A stretch of 55,455 nt of DNA from Neobacillus niacini NBRC 15566 (GCF_001591505.1 NZ_BCVA01000041.1:1-55455), one strand, 5' to 3'. Counted from the stretch's first letter, positions 32,829-40,992 are shown. The notes: generated from the letters alone by a model not told the origin. Numbers and translations: made by a program.

Positions 32829-34067
32829 ATGAATGAGGATAAAACGAAGATTGTACAGTGGATACAGGAACATGAGGAAGAACTCATTGCTTTTTTGAAA
32901 AAATTAGTGCAAACTGCATCCGATAATCCTGCAGGTGATTGTTTACCGATAGCCAGAGTTCTAGAGAAACAGCTTTCTGGCCTTGGGTTTGAACAAGTAT
33001 CGCTTCTTCCAGTAGATGAAGAAAGTGTAAAAGCAAATGGAATGATTAGTATGGCTAACGTCCTTGCCACCACAGAATTTGGTGAAGGGACAAATGTAGT
33101 GTTAAATGCACACGGAGATGTAGTTCCTCCTGGTCTAGGGTGGAGTGTGGATCCATACGGAGGAGAGATTGTGGATGGAAAAATGTATGGGCGGGGAGTG
33201 GCTGTTTCAAAGTCTGATATTGCTGCCTATACCTTTGCAGTACTTGCTTTAAAACAGGTTGGTGCTAAGCTTTCTGGAAGGGTGGACCTGGCATTCACAT
33301 TTGATGAAGAAACAGGAGGAGAAATTGGTCCGCGAAGGCTAATTGACCAAGGTTATATCAAGCCCGATCAAGCGATTGTAGCGGGATTCACCTACTCAGC
33401 AGTCAACGCACATAACGGTTGTTTACATTTTGAGATTAAGACAACTGGAAAGTCAGCACATGCAGCCCTGCCGCATACCGGAATTGATGCGATTGAGGCG
33501 ACTACTAAAATCTTACAGGTGTTATACGATTATCGTAAAATACTCGCAGAAAAAAAGTCGCAGGTACCAGGGATTGATTTTCCAACATTGAATGTAGGAC
33601 TTATTACAGGTGGAATTAACACAAATGTTGTTCCTGATGAATGCACGATAAGGGTAGATAGACGATTAATTCCTGAAGAGGACTTTGTTAGAGCCGAATC
33701 TGAGTTTAGAGAAATGGTCCATCAAGCAGTATCAGAAATTCCAGGGATAAAAGTGGAGATTAAAAAAATTCTCCATGCCAAAAGCTTTGGCCCTGTTCCG
33801 GAGAATACAAGATTGATTCAAGCTTTGGGTGCCAATTGGCGGTCAATCTTACAGGAGGACGGAGAATTACCGGTCCATGGAGTACCACTGTATACAGATG
33901 CTCGTCACTTTTTTGCGGCAGGAATTCCAACGATTATGTTTGGAGTCGGACCCAAAGTGTTAGAAGATGCAAATGGACACCGGGCGGATGAAAATATTCG
34001 ACTTTCAGATTTACAGGCTGCTGCTAAGATTGTCGCCTGTACCCTTTATGATTTATTGGTAAGGTAG
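32829..34067 (+). CDS. M20-family amidohydrolase of the urate operon (ArgE/DapE-like)
   Basis: A 412-aa second M20 metallohydrolase, distinct from PucF. LNAHGDVVPPGLGWSVDP (about 90-107) supplies the first metal ligands and catalytic Asp, TFDEETGGEIGP (about 157-168) the catalytic Glu pair, and GPKVLEDANGHRADENI the last His. Lid-domain motif GKSAHAALPHTGIDAIE is present. I start at ATG 32829, with GAGGAG eight nt upstream. It is last in the operon, 12 bp after pucF, so a late step such as ureidoglycolate or another ureido/N-acyl intermediate is a reasonable guess. General annotation would be acetylornithine deacetylase / succinyl-diaminopimelate desuccinylase-like. True substrate unknown. 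Confidence 0.85.
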   Translation: MNEDKTKIVQWIQEHEEELIAFLKKLVQTASDNPAGDCLPIARVLEKQLSGLGFEQVSLLPVDEESVKANGMISMANVLATTEFGEGTNVVLNAHGDVVPPGLGWSVDPYGGEIVDGKMYGRGVAVSKSDIAAYTFAVLALKQVGAKLSGRVDLAFTFDEETGGEIGPRRLIDQGYIKPDQAIVAGFTYSAVNAHNGCLHFEIKTTGKSAHAALPHTGIDAIEATTKILQVLYDYRKILAEKKSQVPGIDFPTLNVGLITGGINTNVVPDECTIRVDRRLIPEEDFVRAESEFREMVHQAVSEIPGIKVEIKKILHAKSFGPVPENTRLIQALGANWRSILQEDGELPVHGVPLYTDARHFFAAGIPTIMFGVGPKVLEDANGHRADENIRLSDLQAAAKIVACTLYDLLVR

Positions 34068-34106
34068 CTGTTAGCAAGTAAATCATGATTTCACATGCAA
34101 TAGCAA

Positions 34107-34130
34107 AGAGCCAACAAAGGCGTTGGCTCT
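34107..34130. terminator. hairpin between convergent genes
   Basis: AGAGCCAAC (34107-34115) and GTTGGCTCT (34122-34130) form a perfect 9-bp stem between the end of the urate operon and the end of the azoreductase gene. Tails are only weakly T-rich. Confidence 0.65.
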
Positions 34131-34137
34131 AATAACA

Positions 34138-34773
34138 TTAAAATGTATGTGCTAAATCCTTCGCCCGTGCGATGGCATTTTCTTTGATTTCTTGGGCCTT
34201 GTCAGGCATTGCATTATGTCCCTCAACAAATAATCCTTCAAATGATGGGACTCCATAGAATTGCATTATAATTTCAAGGTAGCGGTGACCCATCTCCATT
34301 GCTGCCGCAGGACCTTCAGAATAAATGCCTCCACGTGCTTGGATATGTAAGGCTTTTTTGTCTGTTAACAGTCCAATTGGACCTTTTTCTGTGTATTTAA
34401 AGGTTTTCCCTGCCACAGATACTGAATCCAAGTAGGCTTTCATAACAGGCGGGAAGGAAAAATTCCATAGTGGTGTTACAAAAATGTATTTATCCGCAGA
34501 AATAAATTGCTCACAAAGCTCTGATAGTCTGCCAACCTTTGCTTTTTCATCAGTTGAAAGCTGTTCGAATTCTGTACCAGAGCGAAGCTTACCCCACCCG
34601 CTAAAAACATCAACATCAAGTTGCGGGATATTTTCTTTGTAGAGGTCTAGGTTGATTATTTCATGATTCGGATTTACTTCTTTATAAGTGTCAATAAATG
34701 CTTTTCCTACCGCCATACTATAAGACTGAGTATCATCATGAGGATGAGCTGTTATGTACAATACTTTTGTCAT
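34138..34773 (-). CDS. azoR: FMN-dependent NADH-azoreductase
   Basis: A 211-aa flavodoxin-fold quinone/azo reductase of the AzoR family. TKVLYITAHPHDDTQSYSM near the N-terminus is the FMN-phosphate loop type, FVTPLWNFSFPPVMKAYLDSV (about 97-117) carries the MWNF-like flavin motif, and ALHIQARGGIYSEGP is typical. I use the ATG at 34773 with AAAGGA upstream, since the longer frame adds 38 residues of non-homologous sequence. Likely detoxifies quinones and nitro/azo compounds. A GTTTG/CAAAC palindrome lies 38 nt upstream of the start and may be its operator. Confidence 0.93.
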   Translation of the reverse strand: MTKVLYITAHPHDDTQSYSMAVGKAFIDTYKEVNPNHEIINLDLYKENIPQLDVDVFSGWGKLRSGTEFEQLSTDEKAKVGRLSELCEQFISADKYIFVTPLWNFSFPPVMKAYLDSVSVAGKTFKYTEKGPIGLLTDKKALHIQARGGIYSEGPAAAMEMGHRYLEIIMQFYGVPSFEGLFVEGHNAMPDKAQEIKENAIARAKDLAHTF

Positions 34774-34810
34774 TTTTGTATCGTCCTTTCTGTATCTAGC
34801 ATGCATTCTA

Positions 34811-34825
34811 GTTTGTGCAACAAAC
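34811..34825 (-). promoter_or_regulatory. palindrome upstream of azoR
   Basis: GTTTG-TGCAA-CAAAC is a 5-bp-arm palindrome just before the azoR start region. Azoreductase genes are often controlled by MarR/DUF24-type thiol-stress repressors; assignment here is speculative. Confidence 0.3.
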
Positions 34826-34864
34826 GTGATTATATGCAGATACAAAAACAAATCTAAACCGAAA

Positions 34865-34899
34865 ATAAAAGGAATTTGCGTGTGCAAACTCCTTTTATT
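34865..34899 (-). terminator. terminator downstream of the frameshifted small gene
   Basis: AAAAGGA-A-TTTGC pairs with GCAAA-C-TCCTTTT (one mismatch), about 34867-34897. On the minus strand the stem is followed by ATTTTC. It ends the small transcription unit at 34902-35052. Confidence 0.75.
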
Positions 34900-34901
34900 T
34901 T

Positions 34902-35052
34902 TTAGTTATTGTTTTCACTGAAGTAAGGGTTTCCGCTAATGTTTGCACGCATTTCGTCAGTTAATGTAAATGGCTCATTTACTGTTGAATTAGCTGCAGA
35001 AGTTTCATTGCTTTGCATACTGCCGTCATAATGAACTGGTTTGTTTGTCATG
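34902..35052 (-). pseudogene. small gene with apparent +1 frameshift near its start
   Basis: The ATG at 35050-35052 has an excellent GGAGGTG ribosome binding site nine nt upstream, but its frame ends after eight codons (MTNKTSSL). In the next frame an open stretch continues from PVHYDGSMQSNETSAANS to ANISGNPYFSENNN and a TAA at 34902. Removing one base from the T4 run at 35040-35043 (AAAA on the coding strand) joins them into one 49-aa hydrophilic protein beginning MTNKPVHYDGS. So this is a real small gene with a homopolymer indel, either a sequencing error or a recent inactivation. Family unknown to me. Terminator follows. Confidence 0.7.
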
Positions 35053-35257
35053 GGTACATTCACCTCCATTACTGTAGTTTATACATAAATTCTACTATTT
35101 ATTTACTAGTATTAATAGGTAATTATTAATATTCTTAATGTTATTACTTCTGGTAATTATTTACTACACAAATGTAAGTATTTAACATGCCGCTTTCCTT
35201 ATTCAACCTTTCTTTGTTATTTATGATAAAATTTCTTAAAAAAGGAGTCGGCGTACT

Positions 35258-36193
35258 ATGAAATTAATTGATCTGCATTGTGACGCATTACTTAAGCTTT
35301 CCGAAGGAAAAGGTTCGCTGCGTTTTGCAGACGCGATAGAATTACAGACGAATAAGAAAAGATTACATAAAGGGCAAGTTAAGATTCAATGCTTTGCCAT
35401 TTTTATAGAGCCAGACATTCCTTCGGATCAGAAATTTCATGAAGCGCTTGTACAAATTGATTATTTTTATAAGGAAGTACTTGGGAAAAATCCTGATATG
35501 GTCCATATTAAAGAGTGGTCAGATTTTGAAAAAATCAATATCGGCCAAATTGGCGCGATGCTAACCCTTGAGGGAGTAGATGCGATCGGCAATGATTTAA
35601 CGAAGCTCCATGTTCTATATCAGTTGGGTGTTCGTTCCGTCGGTTTGACCTGGAATAATGCAAATCTCGCAGCAGATGGAGCAGGTGAACCGCGGGGAGC
35701 AGGTCTTACGCTGTTTGGAAAAGCGATTGTTCAGTTTAATAATGAACATAAAATCCTTACTGATATCTCTCATCTTAGTGATAAGGGGATTTGGGAGGTC
35801 ATTGAATTAGCCAAGTATCCGATTGCAAGTCACTCTAATTCACGCACACTTTGTCAGCATCCCCGTAATGTCACGGACGATCAGGCAAAAGCCATGTTTA
35901 CAATAAACGCCATGATACATGTTGTTTATTATCCTCCATTTGTAAAAGAAACAGGAGAGGCAACCATATCTGATCTTATCAGGCACATCGATCATTTCTG
36001 CTCATTAGGCGGTGTAAACCATATTGGATTAGGGTCCGATTTTGATGGGATTGGAACATTTATAACGAATTTAGAAGACGCTTCTAAAACGCAAAATCTC
36101 ATTAATGAATTATTGAAGCATTTTAAAGAGGATGAGGTGAGAGGTTTTGCTTACCAAAACTTCCTTAACCATCGGCCAGGATTGTTAGGATGA
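35258..36193 (+). CDS. membrane dipeptidase family (M19) zinc dipeptidase
   Basis: A 311-aa amidohydrolase-fold dipeptidase of peptidase family M19. DLHCDALLKL at the start gives the HxD metal motif. MLTLEGVDAIG (about 107-117) gives the bridging Glu, ISHLSDKG and IASHSNSRTLCQHPRN give the His ligands, and GLGSDFDG the conserved Asp. Normal bacterial length (about 310 aa). Cytoplasmic, no signal peptide. AAAGGAG precedes the ATG. It is transcribed divergently from the small frameshifted gene across an AT-rich 205-bp region that contains no gene. Probably cleaves dipeptides, including D-amino-acid ones. Confidence 0.92.
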   Translation: MKLIDLHCDALLKLSEGKGSLRFADAIELQTNKKRLHKGQVKIQCFAIFIEPDIPSDQKFHEALVQIDYFYKEVLGKNPDMVHIKEWSDFEKINIGQIGAMLTLEGVDAIGNDLTKLHVLYQLGVRSVGLTWNNANLAADGAGEPRGAGLTLFGKAIVQFNNEHKILTDISHLSDKGIWEVIELAKYPIASHSNSRTLCQHPRNVTDDQAKAMFTINAMIHVVYYPPFVKETGEATISDLIRHIDHFCSLGGVNHIGLGSDFDGIGTFITNLEDASKTQNLINELLKHFKEDEVRGFAYQNFLNHRPGLLG

Positions 36194-36282
36194 TGGTTAG
36201 AAAGAAAGGAATAACGGTTAGTCTGCCAACTGAGGAAGAGTATAATAAATGAAATCACCATTACAGATGAGGAATGAATTAA

Positions 36283-36513
36283 ATGTATCTAACCATTAAA
36301 GAAACAGCAGAGTACTTATCCATGCCAGAAGCAGCCATAGAAGACTTAATCAAACAAAAAAAAATTCGCGCCATCCATGACGGAGAAACGTGGGTTATCA
36401 ACAAAGAACAATTCAACTCCCACCTAAAACAACTCGAAAAATACAAACACCTAATCGAAGAAATCCTAAACGAACCCATCCCCGAAGACCTCGACATAAA
36501 AGACGAGGACTAA
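36283..36513 (+). CDS. small excisionase-type helix-turn-helix protein
   Basis: A 76-aa protein: an N-terminal MerR/excisionase-type HTH (HTH_17: LTIKETAEYLSMPEAAIEDLIKQKKIRAIHDGETWVINKEQF, quoted in two parts as residues 3-22 and 23-44) and a charged helical tail. Such proteins bind DNA as excisionase-like or small regulatory factors. GAGGAA site ten nt upstream. Its second half is strikingly C-rich and G-poor on the coding strand (AAC, CTA, CCC, GAC codons), unlike its neighbours, which may reflect local mutation bias or transfer. No integrase or phage gene is nearby. Target unknown. Confidence 0.75.
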   Translation: MYLTIKETAEYLSMPEAAIEDLIKQKKIRAIHDGETWVINKEQFNSHLKQLEKYKHLIEEILNEPIPEDLDIKDED

Positions 36514-36532
36514 ATTAGAATCATTATAAGAT

Positions 36533-36564
36533 GGTGCCTGTCACCGTCCGTGGACAGTGTCCAC
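36533..36564. repeat. dispersed GGTGCCTGTCACC element, copy 3, plus GTGGACA palindrome
   Basis: GGTGCCTGTCACC at 36533-36545 is identical to the copy at 14476. It is followed by the near-perfect palindrome GTGGACA-G-TGTCCAC (36550-36564). A sharp change in strand composition (C-rich before, G/T-rich after) is centred here. Confidence 0.65.
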
Positions 36565-36610
36565 CTGGTATGGACACTTTTCACCGAAATCTAGTTGAGG
36601 AGGGATTTTA

Positions 36611-36988
36611 ATGGGTGATTTTTTCTTGAAGAGGGTTTATGAGCCGTATGATGAGTCTGATGGTTTTCGGATATTAGTGGATCGTATTTGGCCGCGTGGA
36701 ATCTCGAAGGAGGCGGCAAGGTTGACTGCTTGGGAGAAGGAGGTTGCTCCAAGTCCTGATCTTCGCAAATGGTTTTGTCATAAGCCAGAGTTGTTTGAGG
36801 AGTTTCGTGCTAAGTACTTAGAGGAGTTGCGTACGGATGAACAGAAACAGAAGATCATAAATGAAATCTATACACTGACATCAAAAGGAAGAGTTACTCT
36901 TCTATACGGTGCAAAAGATCCCGTATATAATCATGCAATCGTGCTGCAAGAAGAGCTAAACAGAATTATAGACGAAGTAAAAGCATAG
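36611..36988 (+). CDS. DUF488 family protein (YeaO-like)
   Basis: A 125-aa soluble protein of the DUF488 family. Hallmarks are KRVYEPYDESDGFRILVDRIWPRG near the start, WEKEVAPSPDLRKWF and FEEFRAKYLEEL, then the VTLLYGAKDPVYNHAIVLQEEL block near 96-117. Biochemical function of the family is not established. GAGGAGG site. The first about 230 bases are unusually G/T-rich on the coding strand, opposite to the preceding gene. Followed by its own terminator. Confidence 0.9.
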   Translation: MGDFFLKRVYEPYDESDGFRILVDRIWPRGISKEAARLTAWEKEVAPSPDLRKWFCHKPELFEEFRAKYLEELRTDEQKQKIINEIYTLTSKGRVTLLYGAKDPVYNHAIVLQEELNRIIDEVKA

Positions 36989-37021
36989 AAGAGGAGCTCC
37001 GCGATAGGGGCTCCTCTTTTA
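36989..37021 (+). terminator. terminator of the DUF488 gene
   Basis: AAGAGGAGC (36989-36997) pairs with GCTCCTCTT (37010-37018) and T residues follow. Confidence 0.88.
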
Positions 37022-37143
37022 TTTACATATCTATATTTTTTAGAGGATTATTAACTAAATTTCTTGAATATGTAAGAGATAAAAGTACGACATTATTCAT
37101 CGTTAAGGCCACATTATTCTGTACTAAAAAGGAGAAAGATAAT

Positions 37144-37710
37144 ATGAAAAAGGCACTTTTATTAACTTATGATACCTTTGCTGATTTTGAAGTCATGATT
37201 TTATTAACCTGTATAGATTCAAAGTACCAGATAAATTCTTTTACTGTTGAAAATGAGATAAGACCTATTCAGTCTTGTGCCGGATTTCAGGTCATTCCCC
37301 ATTTAACGATAGATCAAGTGAATCCTGAAGATTTTGATGTATTAATCATACCTGGCGGTAACCCAGCGCCTATTCTAGATAACGCCGAACTAAAGAAAAT
37401 AGTCCAGCATTTCTATAGCGAAAAGAAACAAATTGCAGCAATCTGTGGGGGCCCTGCTATATTAGGTGCTGCAGGTATACTAGAGGAAGTAAAGTATACA
37501 GCTTCGTTAGATACGGACGATCCATTATACAGTCATGTATTAGTTCCAAAAAATCAGTTAAAAGAACATCTTGTTATTGATAAAAATGTCATAACATCTA
37601 CAGGTTCTAACTATTTGAATTTTGCAGAGGCTGTTCTCAGAAATACAGGTGTTTTTACAGATGATTTGAAAGACCCGCTTGCATATTTTCGGGTTCCTTC
37701 CATGGGTTAG
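37144..37710 (+). CDS. DJ-1/PfpI family protein
   Basis: A 188-aa class-I glutamine-amidotransferase-like protein of the DJ-1/PfpI superfamily. The nucleophile elbow AICGGPAILGAAG (about 99-111) has the conserved Cys, the DFDVLIIPGGNPAP segment (about 64-77) supplies the oxyanion region, and TGSNYLNFAEAVL fits the C-terminal part. Members act as deglycase/glyoxalase-like, chaperone or stress proteins; the exact role cannot be told. AAAGGAG site. Monocistronic. Confidence 0.92.
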   Translation: MKKALLLTYDTFADFEVMILLTCIDSKYQINSFTVENEIRPIQSCAGFQVIPHLTIDQVNPEDFDVLIIPGGNPAPILDNAELKKIVQHFYSEKKQIAAICGGPAILGAAGILEEVKYTASLDTDDPLYSHVLVPKNQLKEHLVIDKNVITSTGSNYLNFAEAVLRNTGVFTDDLKDPLAYFRVPSMG

Positions 37711-37815
37711 ATAAAAACTAGAAACTATCTGGAGTTTAATTCTTTTATGATACTACATGAGTGTCGGTTCCACTGGGAAAACTTCTAAATAACAATACAA
37801 GTAGGAGTTTGAAAT

Positions 37816-38538
37816 ATGAAAAATTTTATCTTTTTTCTCTGTATAAGCGTAATTCTGTTTGCTTCTTATACCGGTATTCGTAGTTCCTCGGCCAGTACAA
37901 AGGGTATTAACCTTGTAGCTCTGGGTGACTCCATCACACATGGAGTAGGGGATCCTGCAAAAAAGGGATACATAGAAGATGTTAAAGTAAAATTGGAGGA
38001 TTTACAGAATACCCCTGTCAAACTGAGTAACTTTGCTATACCTAGATATTCTACCGATAAAGTTCTCGAACAACTGCAGGATAAAAAAATCACTGCGCAA
38101 ATAAAACAAGCAAATTATATTATTCTTTTTATCGGAACGAATGATTTTAGAAAGAGTGCCGATTATCAATTTAACCCACTAGATGTAAAAAAAATAAATG
38201 AGGGTAAAGTTACATTCACAACCAACCTCAATAAAATCCTTGAAAACATAAGAAAAGGAAATCCCTGGGCTCCTATTTTTATTTTAGGTCTTTATCAACC
38301 ATATGTAGAATACTCGAATCACAAGGAAATTTTAAGCACCATAACAGATTGGAACAATGGGATTATCGAAGTTGCAGGTAATTTTCAGCGAACCTCTTTT
38401 GTTCCCACGCTTGACCTATTTCAAGATAAACCCAAAGGCACCTATTTCAGTGATTCTTTACATCCCAATCCTGCTGGCTATAAATTAATTGCTAATCGAT
38501 TATCTGAAAAAGTATTAAATGAAATAAGCTCGAATTAG
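37816..38538 (+). CDS. secreted SGNH/GDSL-family hydrolase
   Basis: A 240-aa lipase/esterase-type hydrolase with an N-terminal signal or anchor (hydrophobic residues 3-20, then RSSSAS). SGNH blocks are visible: ALGDSITHGVG (about 35-45, nucleophile Ser), the Gly block near SNFAIPRYSTD, IGTNDFRKSA (about 106-115, Asn) and DSLHPNPAGYKLIANRL (catalytic Asp and His, about 214-230). Resembles B. subtilis YpmR-type proteins. Likely extracytoplasmic esterase acting on lipid or envelope polymer esters; substrate unknown. Confidence 0.92.
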   Translation: MKNFIFFLCISVILFASYTGIRSSSASTKGINLVALGDSITHGVGDPAKKGYIEDVKVKLEDLQNTPVKLSNFAIPRYSTDKVLEQLQDKKITAQIKQANYIILFIGTNDFRKSADYQFNPLDVKKINEGKVTFTTNLNKILENIRKGNPWAPIFILGLYQPYVEYSNHKEILSTITDWNNGIIEVAGNFQRTSFVPTLDLFQDKPKGTYFSDSLHPNPAGYKLIANRLSEKVLNEISSN

Positions 38539-38587
38539 ATACCATAGAGTGATAATGGCTATAAATAAAGGAAAAGGAGTATTTAGC

Positions 38588-39055
38588 ATGATAACACTAA
38601 ATGAAAAACCAGTGGTTAAAGCAGAAATGCTTATCCGCAAACCAGTCGAGGAAGTATATGAGGCTTTTATAAACCCAGAAATCACAACAAAATTCTGGTT
38701 CACCAAAAGCAGCGGAAGATTAGAAGAGGGAAAAACAATCCGGTGGGACTGGGAAATGTATGCTGTCGGCGATGAATTATTTGTTAAAGAATTGGAGCAA
38801 AACAAGCTAATAAGAATTGATTGGACTGACGGCACACAGGTTGAGTGGCTATTTACTCCTAGAACTAAAAGTGAAACCTTTGTTTCCATTACAAACACTG
38901 GCTTTTCTGGAAGCGGAGATGATATGGTAAACCAGGCCATCGATTCTATGGGAGGGTACATAATGGTCCTCTCTGGATTAAAAGCTTATCTAGAATATAA
39001 TATTCAATTAAATCTTGTAGCCGACAAGGCACCTGATGCGAACGTGAATTGGTAA
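38588..39055 (+). CDS. SRPBCC/AHSA1-like domain protein
   Basis: A 155-aa START-like fold protein of the activator-of-Hsp90-ATPase-1-like group: AEMLIRKPVEEVYEAFINPEITTKFWFTKSSG opens the domain (quoted as residues about 11-42), and the C-terminal helix ends GGYIMVLSGLKAYLEYN. Such proteins bind hydrophobic ligands. I start at ATG 38588 with AAAGGAG eight nt upstream; an upstream frame from 38549 has no site. Ligand unknown. Confidence 0.88.
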   Translation: MITLNEKPVVKAEMLIRKPVEEVYEAFINPEITTKFWFTKSSGRLEEGKTIRWDWEMYAVGDELFVKELEQNKLIRIDWTDGTQVEWLFTPRTKSETFVSITNTGFSGSGDDMVNQAIDSMGGYIMVLSGLKAYLEYNIQLNLVADKAPDANVNW

Positions 39056-39136
39056 GAGAGATAAGGCAGCTAAATCCAAATAGATTTAGTCTGCCATTTG
39101 TTACGACATAGGAAGAGTTAAAAGGGAGTATAGAGA

Positions 39137-39997
39137 ATGGAGAAATATATTGAATGTATTAACCAGGTTTACCCCAGCCTTTCCATTAAGGACTGTCAGC
39201 TTAATGATATTGGTCAAAATAATGATGTCATCATTGTAAATGGATCCATCGTTTTTAGATTTCCAAAATATCCAATGGGGATAGACAGTTTAAAAAGAGA
39301 GACTGAGATTTTAGAAGCTATCCAAAATACTATATCGATACCAATTCCAAATCCCATCTATCAATCTTTTCAAAAATGGGAAGTAGGAAAAGTTTTTGTT
39401 GGCTATGAGTTAATTAAGGGCTCTCCATTATGGAAAGCTAGTATCGGACGCATTAAAAATGAAGAAGTTTTAAAAAGTCTTGCATCACAGCTTGTTAACT
39501 TCCTTCTCGAAATTCATTCAATTTCTAAAAATAAACTACAATTAGAGGAAACAGATCCCCGTGAACAAATGGTAACCCTTTATCAAAAAATACAAAATAA
39601 GCTTTATCCTTTTATGAGGGCAGAAATACAACGACAAATCTCTTATTCTTTTGAAACCTTTCTAAATAGTGAAGCATGCGCAAACCTCAACACCACCTTG
39701 GTCCACGGTGACTTTGGGGCGACAAATATTTTATGGGAACCAACTACCTATACTATTTCAGGGATTATAGATTTTGGCGGCAGTGGTAGAGGTGACCAGG
39801 CATATGATCTTGCAGGAATACTATCCAGTTATGGGGAAGATTTTTTTAACATGTGTTTGGATTTGTATCCAAATGGAGCCGAAATAGCTGAACGAGTTAG
39901 GTTTTACAGGAGTACATTTGCGTTGCAGGAAGCCCTGCATGGGGTGGAAAATAACGATGTAAAAGCATTTGAAAATGGAATAAAAGCATATCGATAA
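39137..39997 (+). CDS. aminoglycoside phosphotransferase (APH) family kinase
   Basis: A 286-aa small-molecule kinase of the APH/choline-kinase superfamily. N-lobe FRFPKYPMGIDSLKRE carries the nucleotide-binding Lys and Glu. The catalytic HGDFGATNIL (Asp and Asn, about 190-199) and IIDFGGSGRGDQAYDLA (metal-binding Asp, about 211-227) are complete. It could phosphorylate an antibiotic (macrolide or aminoglycoside) or a metabolite; sequence alone does not tell. AGGGAG site. The next gene, peptidase E, begins 22 nt later with its own AGGAGG, so the two may be co-transcribed. Confidence 0.9.
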   Translation: MEKYIECINQVYPSLSIKDCQLNDIGQNNDVIIVNGSIVFRFPKYPMGIDSLKRETEILEAIQNTISIPIPNPIYQSFQKWEVGKVFVGYELIKGSPLWKASIGRIKNEEVLKSLASQLVNFLLEIHSISKNKLQLEETDPREQMVTLYQKIQNKLYPFMRAEIQRQISYSFETFLNSEACANLNTTLVHGDFGATNILWEPTTYTISGIIDFGGSGRGDQAYDLAGILSSYGEDFFNMCLDLYPNGAEIAERVRFYRSTFALQEALHGVENNDVKAFENGIKAYR

Positions 39998-40019
39998 GAC
40001 TTTAAACAGGAGGAAAAAT

Positions 40020-40724
40020 ATGCGGCAAATTATTGCTCTTGGCGGCGGCGGCTTTTCCATGGAGCCGGAAAATACATTGTTGGATACTTATATTTTGAAG
40101 CAATCAGGTAAAGAAAATCCAAAGATTTGTTTTATTCCCACTGCGAGTGGAGATTCAGAGAATTATATTCAAAGGTTTTATGGCTTTTTCCAAAACCAAA
40201 ACTGCAGACCATCACATTTATCATTATTCAGACCGCCGACCAGAGATTTGGAGAGCTATATTTTGGATAAAGATATTATTTACGTTGGCGGTGGAAATAC
40301 AAAAAATCTGTTAGCCTTGTGGAAGGATTGGGGATTAGACATCATTTTAAAAAAAGCTTGGAACCAAGGAATCCTATTAGCAGGGATTAGTGCGGGTTCC
40401 ATTTGTTGGTTTGAGGAAGGGGTAACGGACTCCTTTGGGGACGGACTGGAACCACTCCATTGCTTAGGTTTCCTAAAAGGCAGTAATTGTCCTCATTACG
40501 ATGGGGAAGCAGAAAGAAGACCTGCGTACCATAATCTTATTGGAACTAATAAGATACAAGCAGGTATTGCAGCCGATGATGGGGTTGCCATTCATTACAT
40601 TGAACAAGAAATAAGTAAAATAGTTAGTTCAAGACCAACTAGCAAAGCCTATCGTGTGTACAACGAAAATAAAGTAGTCGAAACCGAACTTCCAACAGAG
40701 TTCTTAGGTGCTCAAAAGGGATAG
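40020..40724 (+). CDS. peptidase E family (S51) serine peptidase
   Basis: A 234-aa S51-family peptidase, related to aspartyl dipeptidase PepE and cyanophycinase. N-terminal IIALGGGGFS, YVGGGNTKNLLALWKDWG (about 87-104), the nucleophile GISAGSICWFEEG (about 124-136, Ser) and PHYDGEAERR with the expected His. Cytoplasmic. AGGAGG site directly behind the APH-type gene. Members cleave Asp-X dipeptides; the exact specificity is not predictable. Confidence 0.92.
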   Translation: MRQIIALGGGGFSMEPENTLLDTYILKQSGKENPKICFIPTASGDSENYIQRFYGFFQNQNCRPSHLSLFRPPTRDLESYILDKDIIYVGGGNTKNLLALWKDWGLDIILKKAWNQGILLAGISAGSICWFEEGVTDSFGDGLEPLHCLGFLKGSNCPHYDGEAERRPAYHNLIGTNKIQAGIAADDGVAIHYIEQEISKIVSSRPTSKAYRVYNENKVVETELPTEFLGAQKG

Positions 40725-40848
40725 TTCTTAATATTTGTTAACGCTTTATTACGATAAAGAAATAAAGAGATTTTAGGTATAAATACCTATATTTTTATGC
40801 AGTATAAAGGTGTTACTAGCCAATCTACATAAAAGGAGGATATCACCA

Positions 40849-40983
40849 ATGACCAATAAAAATAACAATCGGAACCAGCCGCATACTGGAGGAAACAAAG
40901 CAGATACGGAGTTTGGTGCCGATAAAGGGTTAAGCAAAAAAGCAAGGAAACAAGCTGCAAGAGAGAATAAAAACAACTCATAG
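40849..40983 (+). CDS. small basic hydrophilic protein (44 aa)
   Basis: A 44-aa reading frame: MTNKNNNRNQPHTGGNKA at the start, then ADTEFGADKGLSKKARKQAA and a basic tail. The perfect AAAAGGAGG site seven nt before the ATG and the terminator right behind the stop argue for a real gene. Low complexity, no hydrophobic segment, no family recognised with confidence. The composition (Asn, Lys, Gly, Gln rich) is reminiscent of small spore-associated proteins of Bacillus, but this is only a resemblance. Confidence 0.7.
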   Translation: MTNKNNNRNQPHTGGNKADTEFGADKGLSKKARKQAARENKNNS

Positions 40984-40992
40984 TTCAATGTG

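Noticed and set aside
35101..35170. Two GGTAATTATT direct repeats at 35118 and 35152 before the M19 dipeptidase
   Set aside because: Short AT-rich words in an AT-rich gap; not distinguishable from chance.
40721..40770. cre-like TGTTAACGCTTTAT near 40737
   Set aside because: Matches the cre core only partly (mismatches at three conserved positions), so not annotated.
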